In this document: piece by piece, positions 42,350 to 54,800 of the stretch | Layout of the letters: each line of letters opens with the position of its first letter | Numbering within the stretch: the stretch's first letter is position 1 | Assembly: GCA_024734495.1 (NCBI GenBank) | Contig: JALMQS010000916.1 | Span: forward strand, 124,001 to 188,000 | Reading direction: 5' to 3' | From: Forficula auricularia | Taxonomy: Eukaryota; Arthropoda; Insecta; Dermaptera; Forficulidae | Length of the DNA stretch: 64,000 bases | Notes under the pieces: generated by a model | The model's database searches: none | What the model was told of the DNA's origin: nothing | The model's input: the letters and a program-made list of their open reading frames with translations, nothing else | Made by a program: the position numbers and the translations under genes

Positions 42350-43424
42350 CAGGGCCGCAAGGCACGTTCAAGCGCGTTCGCCGGAACCCGGCCCCGTGTT
42401 TTGAGAGGCCCCGCTGTCTACGAAAATTACCCAATTAAAAAACACCGATTTTGATTAATTTTTTACAGAATGATGATACCATTAACAGATGCAAGATATT
42501 TTTTTAGTAACGATGATTCACTTTAAATGAGTGACACAATCCATCAAAGTTCAGTGTAAATAAAGTCCTCATATCCTGGAAACTACTATTTAGCTAAAAT
42601 TTAGTGAATTGTAACATAGTTGCGTACCAATTTTCACCCCATTAACTAAAATCATTCAAGATTGGCATTTTGTACTTTCAGGAAACGTTTGCAGGTACAT
42701 ATAAGATAAAAATTTGGTGCATTGTAATGTGAAAATACATATTTGCGTACCAATTTTCAGCTCATTAATTATAACTAAAACCATTTATACCAAATTAAAA
42801 TAATTTATATATTATATAGGTATTAATAATTTTTTTTACTTAATTGATATTTTTTCATCAGAGAAAATGAATAAATTTGAAATATTAGAGAAAACATTTT
42901 TTTGCAAATTAATCTGCCAACACGTCTCAACTTGTCCATACGTGTCTCGACTCGTTAAATAAGCAAAACGGGCAATTCTAGACCAATTGAGTACTGATAC
43001 TATCTAATGGTTGACTTCTTGACTGAATTGACTTTATTTATATTATTAAAAAACAAAAATATCCTTCAATGGCTTCTTTTAATTATTACGCATGTTTACA
43101 GTTTATTTGCTAATAAAGTTTTAGAAGAGAGAGGGGAAGCATTATATCGCCCTCTCTTTCCCACTATGATTGGGATTTTATATGAATATAAACAGGGCCG
43201 GTGCGGCGCAAGGCGTATTCAGCGCGTTCGCCGGAACCCGGCCCCGCGGTCTACGAAAATTACCCAATTAAAAAACACCGATTTTGATTAACTTTTTACA
43301 GAATGATGATACCATTAACAGATGCAAGATATTTTTTTAGTATCGATGATTCAGTTTAAATGAGTGGCAAAAATCCTCAAAGTTCATTCTAACTCCTTAA
43401 AGTCCTCATATCCTGCAAACTATT
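42350..43424. repeat. duplicated CAGGGCCG element
   Basis: Two related copies start with CAGGGCCG (42350 and 43193). They share GCGCGTTCGCCGGAACCCGG, TACGAAAATTACCCAATTAA and ATGATGATACCATTAACAGA-type phrases for about 230 bp. The CAGGGCCGG tip is hAT-like. The second copy is cut at a TA by the mariner at 43423. The stretch between them (42610-43190) is AT-rich with no gene. Confidence 0.55.
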
Positions 43425-44701
43425 GGATTGGCAATTAAGTAATTGCGGATTTTGTTTAGAAAATCAAAGACAATTCTTTCATGGAACTAAATAACTTTAT
43501 TCTGTAATGTATTGCCTCATTTTGATCAATGACCTTTTACCATCTTTCAGGCAGCATCATAATCCCACGTTCATAAAACTTCTGGTTTTTATTAGCAAAA
43601 AACTGAATCAGGTACGATTTGACATCATCATCATTATTGAAATTTTTACCATTCAAGGAGTTTTGTAAAGATCGAAATAAAAAGTAATCAGATGGTGCAA
43701 CGTCAGGACTATATGGTGGATGTGGCAAAACATCCCAACCAAGCTCCAATAATTTTTGCCTAGTGACCAAAGATGTGTGTGGCCTTGCATTGTCATGATG
43801 GAATACAACACCTTTTCGATTTGTCAATTCGGCCCGCTTTTCTTCAACTGCATTGTTTAATTTCGTTAGTTGTTCATTGTAGACAACAGAATTAAACGTT
43901 CGGTTAGGTGGTAAGAGTTCAAAGTAGACAAATCCTTTGTAATCCCACCAAACTGATAACAAAACCTTCTTTTGATGAATACCAGCTTTTGATGTTGTTT
44001 GAGCTGGTTCACCTGGCCTGCTCCACGATCTTTTCCGCTTGATATTGTTGTAAACAACCCATTTTTCATCGCCAGTTATCAGTCGTTTTAAAAATGGATC
44101 ATTTTCATTACGTTTCTTTAGCAAATCGCAGATGTTAATGCGTTGCGTTAAATGCGTTTCGTGAGGTACCCATGTATCGAGTTTTTGAACATAGCCAAGT
44201 TGTTTTAAGTGATTTTCAATGCATGTCTGTGATACATGAAGCTTCTCTGCAATCTCACGTGTTGTACTGTGACGATCCGAATCGATTATTGCTTTGATTA
44301 GGTCGTCATCAACTTCAACTGGACGACCAGAGCGTTTTTCATCTTTGAGTGAAAAATCACCAGAACGAAATTTGGCAAACCAATTTTGACACTGCCGTTC
44401 TTTTAAGGCTTCGTCGCCATAAACAGCACATAACTTTTTGTGAGCTTGCGATGCGTTTTTCCCTTTGCGGAAATAAAAAAGCAAAATATGACGAAAATGT
44501 TCCTTTTGATTTTCCATTTTTCAACGAACGCCAAACGAAAACTACGCAACCGATCAAAAAACTTTTTTTACTGATTGACAGCTGAATTGCCAACTATCAA
44601 ATAACAAAATGTGTTTTACATTTGGACTACGCCAGCAAACCTAAAAATTCAACTGAAGCCATCTATGAGTGAAATCCGCAATTACTTAGTTGCCAACCCT
44701 A
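43423..44701 (-). mobile_element. near-intact mariner element
   Basis: 1,279 bp flanked by TA (43421-43422, 44702-44703). Tips TTGGATTGGCAATTAAGTAA and, from the other end, TAGGGTTGGCAACTAAGTAA, then TTGCGGATTT at both ends. These tips resemble those of mellifera-type mariners (from memory). The transposase is a single long frame. The high tip identity and intact frame indicate recent activity. Confidence 0.9.
43537..44517 (-). CDS. mariner transposase, 326 residues, C-terminus slightly short
   Basis: Cut-and-paste transposase acting on its own inverted repeats. The N-terminal helix-turn-helix pair (ENQKEHFRHILLFYFRKGKN and DRHSTTREIAEKLHVSQ) is joined by RSGRPVEVDDD. The WVPHE linker is present. 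The catalytic triad is D in TGDEKWVVYNN, D in VVFHHDNARPH, and D in YSPDVAPSDYFLF with 34 residues between the last two. The frame stops at a TAA after LPERW. Mariners usually carry a further 10-20 residues (QKVI.QNG...), and KVIDQNEAIHY is legible just past the stop, so one substitution probably truncated the tail. Length is otherwise normal (usual 340-350). Confidence 0.92.
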   Translation of the reverse strand: MENQKEHFRHILLFYFRKGKNASQAHKKLCAVYGDEALKERQCQNWFAKFRSGDFSLKDEKRSGRPVEVDDDLIKAIIDSDRHSTTREIAEKLHVSQTCIENHLKQLGYVQKLDTWVPHETHLTQRINICDLLKKRNENDPFLKRLITGDEKWVVYNNIKRKRSWSRPGEPAQTTSKAGIHQKKVLLSVWWDYKGFVYFELLPPNRTFNSVVYNEQLTKLNNAVEEKRAELTNRKGVVFHHDNARPHTSLVTRQKLLELGWDVLPHPPYSPDVAPSDYFLFRSLQNSLNGKNFNNDDDVKSYLIQFFANKNQKFYERGIMMLPERW

Positions 44702-45337
44702 TACTTTAGATAAAAAAAAATCCAGACCCTTTCTGAGAAATGTACTTTTTAGAGAAATTAAACTAATTCAATAGTTTTTTTGCAAAAGTCATACATGATG
44801 TTGCGAGCCCACCGCTCGCCGCCAAATTATGTTGCGAGCCTGTGGTTCTGGCTGCGAACAAATTATTTTTATATTTAGAGCGGGCCTTATTATATTCCTG
44901 ACGGCCTCTAAGATTCGCTCAAGGTAACGTGAAGCCTTCAAGATGAGTGGATTCGCTGTCTCGCTCGCCGTTGCTAGAGGATGTGTGTCTTCTGTGGAGG
45001 AAGTTTCTATTCTCTAAAGCAAAGGTTTAAAAGAATGAATTTATTTTTCTATCATGGTTTTTTATTTAAATGTTCGTTTGTACATCTCTGGCACAATTCT
45101 GAATAACTCGAGTGACTATCCACTGTCTATCTACAACTCATCTGTTCAACTGTCTACTGAATTCCATCTCTCTCAACTGAGAACTGAAGACTGACTGAAC
45201 TGCCCGTTTGCAAGACGCACTGCAAGTCGAGCGAGCTTTGCGTGATCCCAAGGGTCCAAACGCAACAAATAATAATAATAATAATTAATTTCCGTTATAT
45301 ATTAATGGAGTGAAAGATTTCTATGCTTACATCAAAT
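44702..45337. other. intergenic sequence, nothing recognised
   Basis: A GC-richer patch (44800-45000) has two TGTTGCGAGCC phrases. An ACTG-rich patch (45100-45200) has several short repeats. No frame, RNA gene or repeat partner. Confidence 0.35.
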
Positions 45338-45450
45338 ATTGCGATTCAGAGGGAGTTTTTTGTCTCGAGGGTGTGAGCCAGCTGCCCGGAAAGCAAGTTG
45401 GTTCTCAGGTTCGACTCCTGGGGGGATGAATCCCCTCTGATATCGCAATT
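45338..45450. repeat. inverted repeat enclosing a tRNA-like sequence
   Basis: ATTGCGATTCAGAGGG on the left is mirrored by CCCCTCTGATATCGCAAT on the right. Between them lies a tRNA-like stretch with a good T arm (CAGG-TTCGACT-CCTG) and a B-box GGTTCGACTCC at 45408-45418. The A-box and anticodon arm are not convincing. The layout matches the larger foldback at 25711-26097. Lies just past the 3' end of the coiled-coil gene. Confidence 0.5.
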
Positions 45451-45884
45451 TAATAATATTTCTATTAATATCTTAGATTCTGTCCTTAAAATTAAATTCT
45501 TTCTAATAATAATAATAATGAGAAAATTAACAGATTGAAAATATTTTCCTATTTAAATCTTAAAAAATCTTTGTTCTTTGAACGTATGTCTAGATTTAAG
45601 TTTAAAACACTTAGGAAATGAAAGTAGGTTCATGAACTCAAGCGGATTTTTTTTTAGCTTTACAAAAGCTAGATTAATGATGAAATAGCATTTAATAAGA
45701 TTTGTAGGAGATAAAATATTGAAAATCATATGAAGCGTGTATGATGGAGTTTGAAAAAAAAGGGAGAGTAAAGGATTTGCGAAAGGGTTAGCTTGTAATA
45801 AATAAACATTGAATTTTAAAAAATATATATTTATAACTTTTGACATCATTTTAGAAATAACACATAATTTTTATCTTACAAAAA

Positions 45885-48800
45885 TCATTTTTTTATTATT
45901 TTATATAATTGATCATCCAATTCTTTAGATTTGATTTTCAGCGAATTAATTAGTGATTTTGCTGATATAATTGGAATAGGAAAGTTTTTATAACTAGCTA
46001 TTTTCTTTTCAGCCTCAATGACTTTCGCTTTAAGTGTCGATAATTCATCATGTTTTTTTAATATATGTGAATATTTATCATCAAGTTCATTTGCTTGTTT
46101 ATATTTGACCTAATTAACAAATAAAAGAAAAGGAAATTATTACATGATTAAAAGAATATTTAGTCTATACTGGGTGAGTTTTTTTATCTTGAGACAGTCT
46201 TATAACTCAATAACAGTGCATTATATGGATAAAAGTTTGTTTATATCGAGGGGAAACTAAACTACGCTATTGTTTGTCGACTTAGAACAAGGTTTCAAGG
46301 GTATTTCAATGTCAAGTTCTGTTTTTTAAATGAAACCCTATATTTTTTAACCGACTTCAAAAAAGGAGGAGGTTCTCTATTCGGCTGATTTTTTTTTTTG
46401 TGCCTATGTTACCTCATATCTCCGCCAATTGTCAACCGATTTTGAAAATTTTTTTGCATTGGGTCGGTCCAGTCTAGCTTCCGATTGGTCCTATTTTTTT
46501 CGATTTTTTTTCATAGGTATTAGACCTTTTTTATTAGGTTTGTTTAGACCTAACCTCTTTGTTTATCAACCGATTTCGATGGTTCTTTTTTATCCGAAAG
46601 GGGGTGTCTTAGGGATGGTGTCATATTAATTTGGTCAAGTTCTGATGATATGATCACTATTAATAACATCACTAAAAAGAGAAAAATAAAAATAATTTTT
46701 AAGAAAAAATAAAAACCGACTTCAAAAAATTAAATGCAACAAATAAAATACACTAAAAGGTATAAAATAATTATTATCTTATTTAGTTACAACTAAACGG
46801 CGAAATATTAACATGAAATTACTTTTTGAAGTTGGTGCCAAACATATACCTTTTATGAATCGCACTCGACGGATCTTACTTCGTACGTTTGGCGGGTACG
46901 CTCGCTTATAGCTAGTTTGTTTGGCACCGACTTCAAAAAGTAATTTCATGTTAATATTTCGCCGTTTAGTTGTAACTAAATAAGATAATAATTATTTTAT
47001 ACCTTTTAGTGTATTTTATTTGTTGCATTTAATTTTTTGAAGTCGGTTTTTATTTTTTCTTAAAAATTATTTTTTCTATACATCTACTTAATCTACAAAA
47101 AAAAACTGAACAACTTTAATAAGAACTATTTTTTATACAAGCTTGTGAGGGTGTATTTCTATTAGGAAAACGCTCAGCATCCATTTCAATGTCAGCCCCT
47201 AACACTTCTTCCGCATTCACCACATAAATTAAAGACTATTTCAATTCTGTCTTCAACAAAAAAATGCTCCATTTTTATTATGATAATACAATAAAACTAT
47301 CTACTGGATTGACACGAGAAATAAACTTTTAAAAACTCAAGAATTTTAACTAGTTCTATTAAGTAGAAAATAATCTCTTAAATCTGACTATAACGAAGTT
47401 TTAATATCATTATAAACACTTATTTTCATTGTTGTGACTTTTCGATTTAATGATTATTTATTTAATAATTATTTGATAATTAAGTGAAATAATTGTTAAA
47501 AATAATTATTAAGATTTTTTTAGATCTAATTGATTCATGTATTTTGTTTATTTGATGTCGTATAAAAAATAGTTCTTATGAAAGTTGGAAAATGGAATTT
47601 CCGTAATGTACGAGGCGAAATCACTCTAATGTTATACGAAATTATTAAAAAGAGATTCAAATTATACTTACTTCATCTATAGATTTCTCAGCATTTTTAT
47701 TTTTCGACTTTAGCGATGGTATAATTTTCGTTACATCTTTATTTGCTTCATTAATTTTTTCAAATTCTTCCTTTAATCTTACTTGATCTCTAAAAATAAG
47801 AAATAGTTATATTATTATAATTTAAGCTATTCTGAATATAATTTATTATTTTATGATATATAGGAATTGTGTATTTAATCGTATCGACACCATAAATTGA
47901 GCCAAAGTATTGAAGAGTTTTTGTTTCAACAAGTAAGACTTTTAAAATTTTGTCATTCTTCTCTTTTATTTATTAATTTTTTTACTTTACCATACAGGGT
48001 ATGGTCAAATATTGTAATCGTGCATGAAAAAAGTGTTTTTTTCGAAATATCTCAAAAACGGCTGAAACTATTTTGATTAAAAAAATTGAGCGAAACCATG
48101 GCATTTCGGTCTACAAAAAAGCCCTAATAAGTGAACATCGAAAAAATTATATTTTTCGAGATAATAATTGTTTTGTCAAAATGTCTGTTAGTCTGTCTGG
48201 TTGGTTGTCTGTTAGTCTGTATATTACCAAATTTTTGTGGACGAGCTAGCTAAAAAACTAGGGTGAATATCAAAGCCAAATTTCACACGTAGTTTTGGTC
48301 CATTGGGGGATTAAGAGCTGATTAGATTTTGGTGCATATATCCCTGTTTACACCCTCGTCCCTCATAAAACATCCTCATACCCATTAGAAGTTGATCAAA
48401 AAAAAGTATTATATTGTTTTGATAACACTCGATTACGGCATTGGATTTTGGTATTCTAAGATAAATAGTCGGATGATGGTCTTTCGGTTCATGACAGATC
48501 GTTCACTCTTCCTAGCTTTGGAAAACTTGAATTCAAAAGTCAAATTTCGCATAGAGAAATGACAAACATTGTCTCTTAAAAAGTTGTTTTAGGGAAATAA
48601 GGACAATAGCTTTTTTTTTAATGAAAATGATGAGAGAAGGAGTAACACCTTGTTACACCAGCTTATGCAAATAATTTTTATTTTTTGCCAAAGTTTCGTC
48701 AACTTTGTTGACTTCCTCAGGGCTCACAACAAATTAACTTCTTTGCATATTTGTGCAGCTTCTCCGGACAACTGAGATGAGAGTTGTAAGAGCTATCCAT

Positions 48801-51800
48801 TCGAAGACCCTACATGACAAAATCTGCAGCGAACACCTTAGGCAAATAAGCGGTCTTCAGGACATAGTCGATTAGGTTCATGTAAGAAGAAGATGCTGGG
48901 CTGCCCATGTAGACAGAATGCAAGACAACCGTCTCCCGAAAATATTGGCAAATAACCGTCCCGAGGGGGTCAGAAGCTGTGGAAGACCAAAAAACGATGG
49001 AAAGAGAATTATGACCCTGATGACTGAATGTAATATGTTGCAGAAACAGGTGTTCACACCTGTAGAAGAAGAAGAAGAAGCATATTTGTCATTTTATCAA
49101 TATTCATTCATAGCAAACACATAAGGCCAGCCATCGAACAGATTGAAAATATTTTCCTATTTAAATCTGTTCGATGACTGGCCTTATGTGTTTGCTATGA
49201 ATGAATATTGATAGAATGACAAATATGCAAAGAAGTTAATTTATTTGAGCCCTGAGGAAGTCAACAAAGTGGACGAAACGTTGGCAAAAAATAAAAATTA
49301 TTTGCATAAGCTATTGTCTTAATTTCCCTACAACAACTTATTAATTTAATTGTCTCTTAATTCAAAGCAAAAAATCTGTCGGTAGACGCCAAATCTCCTG
49401 GCTGAAAGACCTAAGAAGATGGTTGGGATGCTCATCGATAAATGTTTTCCGGACGGCTGTATCGAGGACAATGATTGCCACGTGGATCAGCAATCTTCGT
49501 AGGTAGACGGTGAATTAAGAAGAGAGAGTCCCTTAATTTAATGATAAAGTTCACTGAATAATGTTGTAACTTTTCACCATAAATCTTCCTTATGTACTTT
49601 TGTTTTCAGAAAAAAATGAAAAAAAGCACAGACATTTTTTGAACTCTTGTGACCTTTGTAGCATACTGTAAAATTAGAAAAGTCATAAGTAGAGACCGGA
49701 TTCTTATGCAATTGCATATTTTGTTTGCCGACACATACGACCCAGGAGATCAATTATCTATCCGAATCATGCATCTAGGATACTGTGGGCTAAATTTTAT
49801 ACTGCATATTTTTGCATATTTTAAGGATATTGCATAAAATTGCATATTTCGCGTCAAATTCAGAGGTTTTAAAATTAACTTTTCGGAGAGGGAATGAAAA
49901 AAAAGATTAATTAAAACAAGAGGATACTAATTTAAATTCAAAGAAAACTGCAATAGGCCTCAACGTCACGAAGTGTAGTGTTGGATTACGAATTAGAAAG
50001 TTGGATTACAAAGGTTGTATACAAGCTATAAAACAACAACCCATTCATTTTTCTTATTATTCAGTTGTACTAGATACTATAATCTACACGAAAATGAGGA
50101 AAAGTTTGCAATATTTTTCTTCCAAAGTAAAAGTGTGGGAGGGGGGGGTTTATGTTCCTTTAAATTCGCCCCCAGTACGTCTGTGGATGTGGAGCGCTCT
50201 TTTTCATCCTATAAATCAATTTTAAGTGACCGTAGACATAATAATCTGAAGATAATTTTGAATAAAAGATTGTAAAAATACTTGTAAACATAAATTATTC
50301 ACAATTACAATCAAATTTTAATTATTTTTGAGATCCTTTATTTTTTTTTTAACGGTCTTCGGAACATTTTGGACATTGAGTGTTCGTGAGTATGTGTGTG
50401 TAAGTTAATGTAGGGATCAGATTATAGCAGGTCAAATATTTGCAAATAAAAGCAATACAATACAATCGTGTCTGTTAAATAAAATTACCCCCCCCCCCCC
50501 CCCTCACCACGAATTTTTTCGTTCACATTTTTAGAAACATTATTATATTTATTATGTTGATTTTATTCAAGTAAGTTACACCTATTATTTCTTTGAATTT
50601 AAATATTTTTTAATATATTAAATGTAATGAGAATTTTGTGGAATTTTTTACGTAATAAAAGTAGATATTTGTCACTTGGTCTCTATAGCTTACTTTATCA
50701 TTTTATTTTTTTCATAGCACTCCTTCAAATATATAGTCTTTTTGTCTTTAATTTTAATTTTTTTAGTGTATAAAAAAATTTATTTTGCCATCTTTTACTG
50801 TATATAGTTGCATATTTCAACGTATACTGCATATTTCAGCATTTTTAAACTGCATATTTTGGCACTTTTTACTGCATAAAAATCCGGTCTTTAGTCATAA
50901 GTCTACATTACATTTACTTACGCTTTAAAATAATTCAATTTCAATTCCAATTCTTGAGTACATTTTTTATGATGGTCTACTCTTCTTGATACCATTGATT
51001 CTATAAATTGACATCTCCGAAGTTCCATTTGATTGCATTTTTGATCAAGAAATTCTTCAAGATTCGTTTTTTTATGGATTAATTGATCTATCTAAAAAAA
51101 AAGTTATTTATTTATTCTAAAATATATGGAATTTTGAAACATTAAATGATCTCTGTAAAGTCTTAAGAATTTATTAATACTCTAGATCTTACCATTTCTA
51201 TATCCAGCTGTGAAATCAAACATTCTCTCAATGAATTCGATTTATCATTATTAGAAAGTGAAAATTGTTTTAAAAAGATGTCCATATTATCACCTAAAAA
51301 ATAATTTAAGATATCAGTAAATTATGTTATTTATCTTTCTTTTACTATCAACGAAACAGAATCATGGGCCAAAAAAACAACTCAAATTTTATTCCTATAT
51401 ATTTGAAATTCCTCTAGGGAGAAGAGAAAATTAATGCCGTGAATTTAATGATGATTTAAGTTAAAAACAACCAACGGCATTGCATGTTGAAGATCTTGCA
51501 ATTTATAGACGTATATCTGTCAAATTATTGTCCTCTACTGCTGCTCAACACTCTTTCGTTGTCAAATTGGATAATAATCAAACTAAAGCATTTGCCAATC
51601 CGTTTATCCCTATGACCTCCAGAAAATGAAATTTCTGCTATAGCCTTTCCAGCTATATACATCCTTGAGTTTTAAGCAGATGCACTGCAAGTTCCTTCGA
51701 CTCCGACCCAGAAGTTTCTTTTTCTTTTCAGGTCGCACGGATGAATCAGCCTGGACTATAGGGGTTGCACCTTCCTTGCTGGTGTAACTTAATCTCGCAT

Positions 51801-54800
51801 AAATATTTTTCGGAGTTTTAAAATATTTTTGCAAAAACTCATCTCTAATAGAATCAGGGAGGGGAGGAGGGGGACATTGGGTATATAGAAAATAAGTTTC
51901 ATGTTAGCAAAAAATTTGCCAATTAGGTAAAGATTGTGAGTTTTATTTAAGGTAGTTGTTTCACCATATGGGTTTTTTGAAATTTAGACAGATTATTATT
52001 TAAATACTCCTGCATCGATTGGTGGCAAAATGAAATTTATGAACAATATAGTTCCGGAGATATTAAATTCCAAAGATAGTTTTTCAGACTCTTAATATAT
52101 ACTTTGCACTATACGGGATATCGGAAAATTTACATACATATTTTTTTTTTTGGCTTTTCGGCCTTTCTAGCCATGAGCCTAATTACGATACTAGTTATAT
52201 ATTTTTTTTAAATTTGTCTCTACCCCCGGGGTCAGATTTTAGCTGGATGCCTCGAGTCGGATTCGAACCCGGGTCCCCTGGTTAGCTCGCTGTCATGCTA
52301 CCGCCTAGCCTATCTGACCCCCCCCCCGTACATATTTAATTATAATTAAGAAACTCATCTTACCATTGTTATAAAAACTAAACCAACATTAAACAATAAC
52401 TAATAGATTTTTTAAGAAAATTTTAATTCATAGTTACAACACAGTTTCTGAGATAATAATGAATAAATAATTAAAAATTTGCACTAAAAATAAGCTGGCA
52501 ACAACGCATTTAACTTTATTAATTTCTTTAGTAATTTTTTTGACGTTTTTTCGTTTCAGCCATTGTCGCAACAGCTTTCACTCGCTTAATAAGAACTTTT
52601 TGTTTTATAAATCTCCCTTTATAATGTAATTTATCTGAAATTTCTATGATAAAATATATACAAGTTCAGACAGTGTTGCCAGATTTGTCAAACAAGCACG
52701 GGATTGGCTAGTAGTGGTACATAAACAGCAAAAAGTTTTGGGCTTGTGAATTATGAATCCTTATTGTCTGTACTATATACTTTAGCATTAACTTTTTGCT
52801 AGTATTGTCGCGAAACAACTACCTTAAAAAAATAAACGCTTTATGTTCAAAATACTCAAGTGATATCAGAAATGTATAAAAAAGTTTTGAATTTATTTAT
52901 TTTTTTCTTTGACTTATAATTTATAAATTTGTTAGTTCGTTTGAAACCACTTAAATCATATATTTTACTCAGTAAGCTTGTTGGGCTAGTATTGAATTCA
53001 AGCAAAAATCGCCCCCCCCCCCCCCCCCCCCCAATGTGTTTAAAATGTCCGAAACGTGAAGAAATTTTTTTCCAATCATGATTTTTTACTGCATGTGTGT
53101 CTGGATTCAGATACCCAAGATAACTTAAGAGCGAAGTGTCGTAGAAAGATCGTACTTGTACTAAAAATGGGCATTTTAAATGCGGAAAACTGATTAGATT
53201 TGGATTTTCTAGCTTTATAGCTTCTGTTTCAAAATGTAAAAAACAACATTTTTTTGAATAATTTTATTTAGATTTTAAGGCGATGTATTTATAATATAGG
53301 CATTAAAGAACAATTTATATTAAGTGTATTATTAATTACTTATAAGGGTGTCTCTAGGTAAAATAAGTTTTCACTTTATTTATTATTTAATAAATGTTCG
53401 GGTGAGCGATTCTTTCATTAGAATTTAATTGAGGAAAATTAATAAAAAGGGCGCGATCTCTCTTCCTAGCATTGCAAAGATGCCAAATATGTACAAGTCC
53501 AGACCAGTTTTAGACAATTAGATTAATTTCTTAATTGCTATTATTCTAGGAACGGCCTTTTAACTCTAGGTAAGAAAATATTTAATCGGAATAAAATTTA
53601 GATCTTTATCATTTAAAATTATTAATTCACCGAAAGTGTAAACAGCATACCGAGTTTTGAAAAAGTTTTACTTTTTCCTCCAATGTAATGTGATAATCAC
53701 ATAAGAAAGCAAAACGTTTCGAAAAGTTAATCATAAGTTTCCTGTATTCGATTCGATCGAGAATCGAAAGCAGGTGATTTTTGTCAAATATTAAGTGAAA
53801 ATAATATCCGAATTTATGTATTTCTAGCTTGAAATAATGAAGTTAAATAAATTTATAATTTTCTCATTAATATATCAAAGAATAATTAACATATTAACAA
53901 GAATTGTTTTTGATCACGTTTTTAAACAAGATATATATGGCGAGACTTTTGCTGGTTGAAGCTATTGGAGTCTGCTGAGTCTTAAGCCTGGACCAAGAGA
54001 GAATGATATATATCTTGTTTAAAAAGCGCGATCAAAAACAATTCTGGTTAATATGTTAATTATTCTTTGATATATTAATGAGAAAATTATAAATTTATTT
54101 AAACTTCATTATTTCAAGTTAGAAATATATAAATTCGGATATTATTTTCACTTAATATTTGACAAAAATCACCTGCTTTCGATTCGCGATCAAATCAAAT
54201 ACAGGAAACTTGTGATTAATTGATGGCAAACACCTAACACACGTGTTAACAGATCGAGCGCGCTGGACTGGGAGATTGAATATATAACATCTCAGATTTC
54301 AAATTCATTTGGTGATCCATATCAGTGTTTGATATAAAAAACTTCATGCGGGCTTAACGCGAAAATGATGCTGGATTATAGCCAAATGGATCACATCTTT
54401 TTCATTCTCTCTTGGTCCAGACTTAAGACTCAGCAGACTCCAATAGCTTCAACCAGCAAAAGTCTCGCCATATATATCTTGTTTAAAAACGTGATCAAAA
54501 ACAATTCTTGTTAAAATGTTAATTATTCTTTAATATATTAATGAGAAAATTATAAATTTGTTTCGAAAAGTAATTCTTAAGTCTTTCAAGTCATGAGTAG
54601 ACATGTACTTGAAAACGAATCCATAATTAGATGTCAAAACGTTGTGCTTTCTGCTGAGATTATCTCATTAAAAATCTTACTGGATTCAGAAGAAACTTTT
54701 TGCATGTCTTAGAGTTAAGTCTGTTTATCGAAATTGAATTTACCTAATTATATTGAAGGAGACAATAAAAGAGTGTGTCTTCTGCTGGAATTATAAATTT

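Larger units (their letters stand above)
48580..49348. mobile_element. foldback Penelope-type element with two hammerhead motifs (second family)
   Basis: 12-bp duplication ATTGTCTCTTAA at both ends (48568-48579, 49349-49360). The arms are inverted copies: AAGTTGTTTTAGGGAAATAA mirrored by TTAATTTCCCTACAACAACTT, and the centre TATGTGTTTGCTATGAATGA inverted around 49160. The left arm is interrupted by a LINE fragment (48755-49079). Each arm has a hammerhead core of the CTGAGGA type. In intron 3 of the coiled-coil gene. Confidence 0.75.

Noticed and set aside
53010..53032. Long poly-C run as a functional tract
   Set aside because: Homopolymer runs of C or G recur in several repeats here and are prone to sequencing error; no context supports function.
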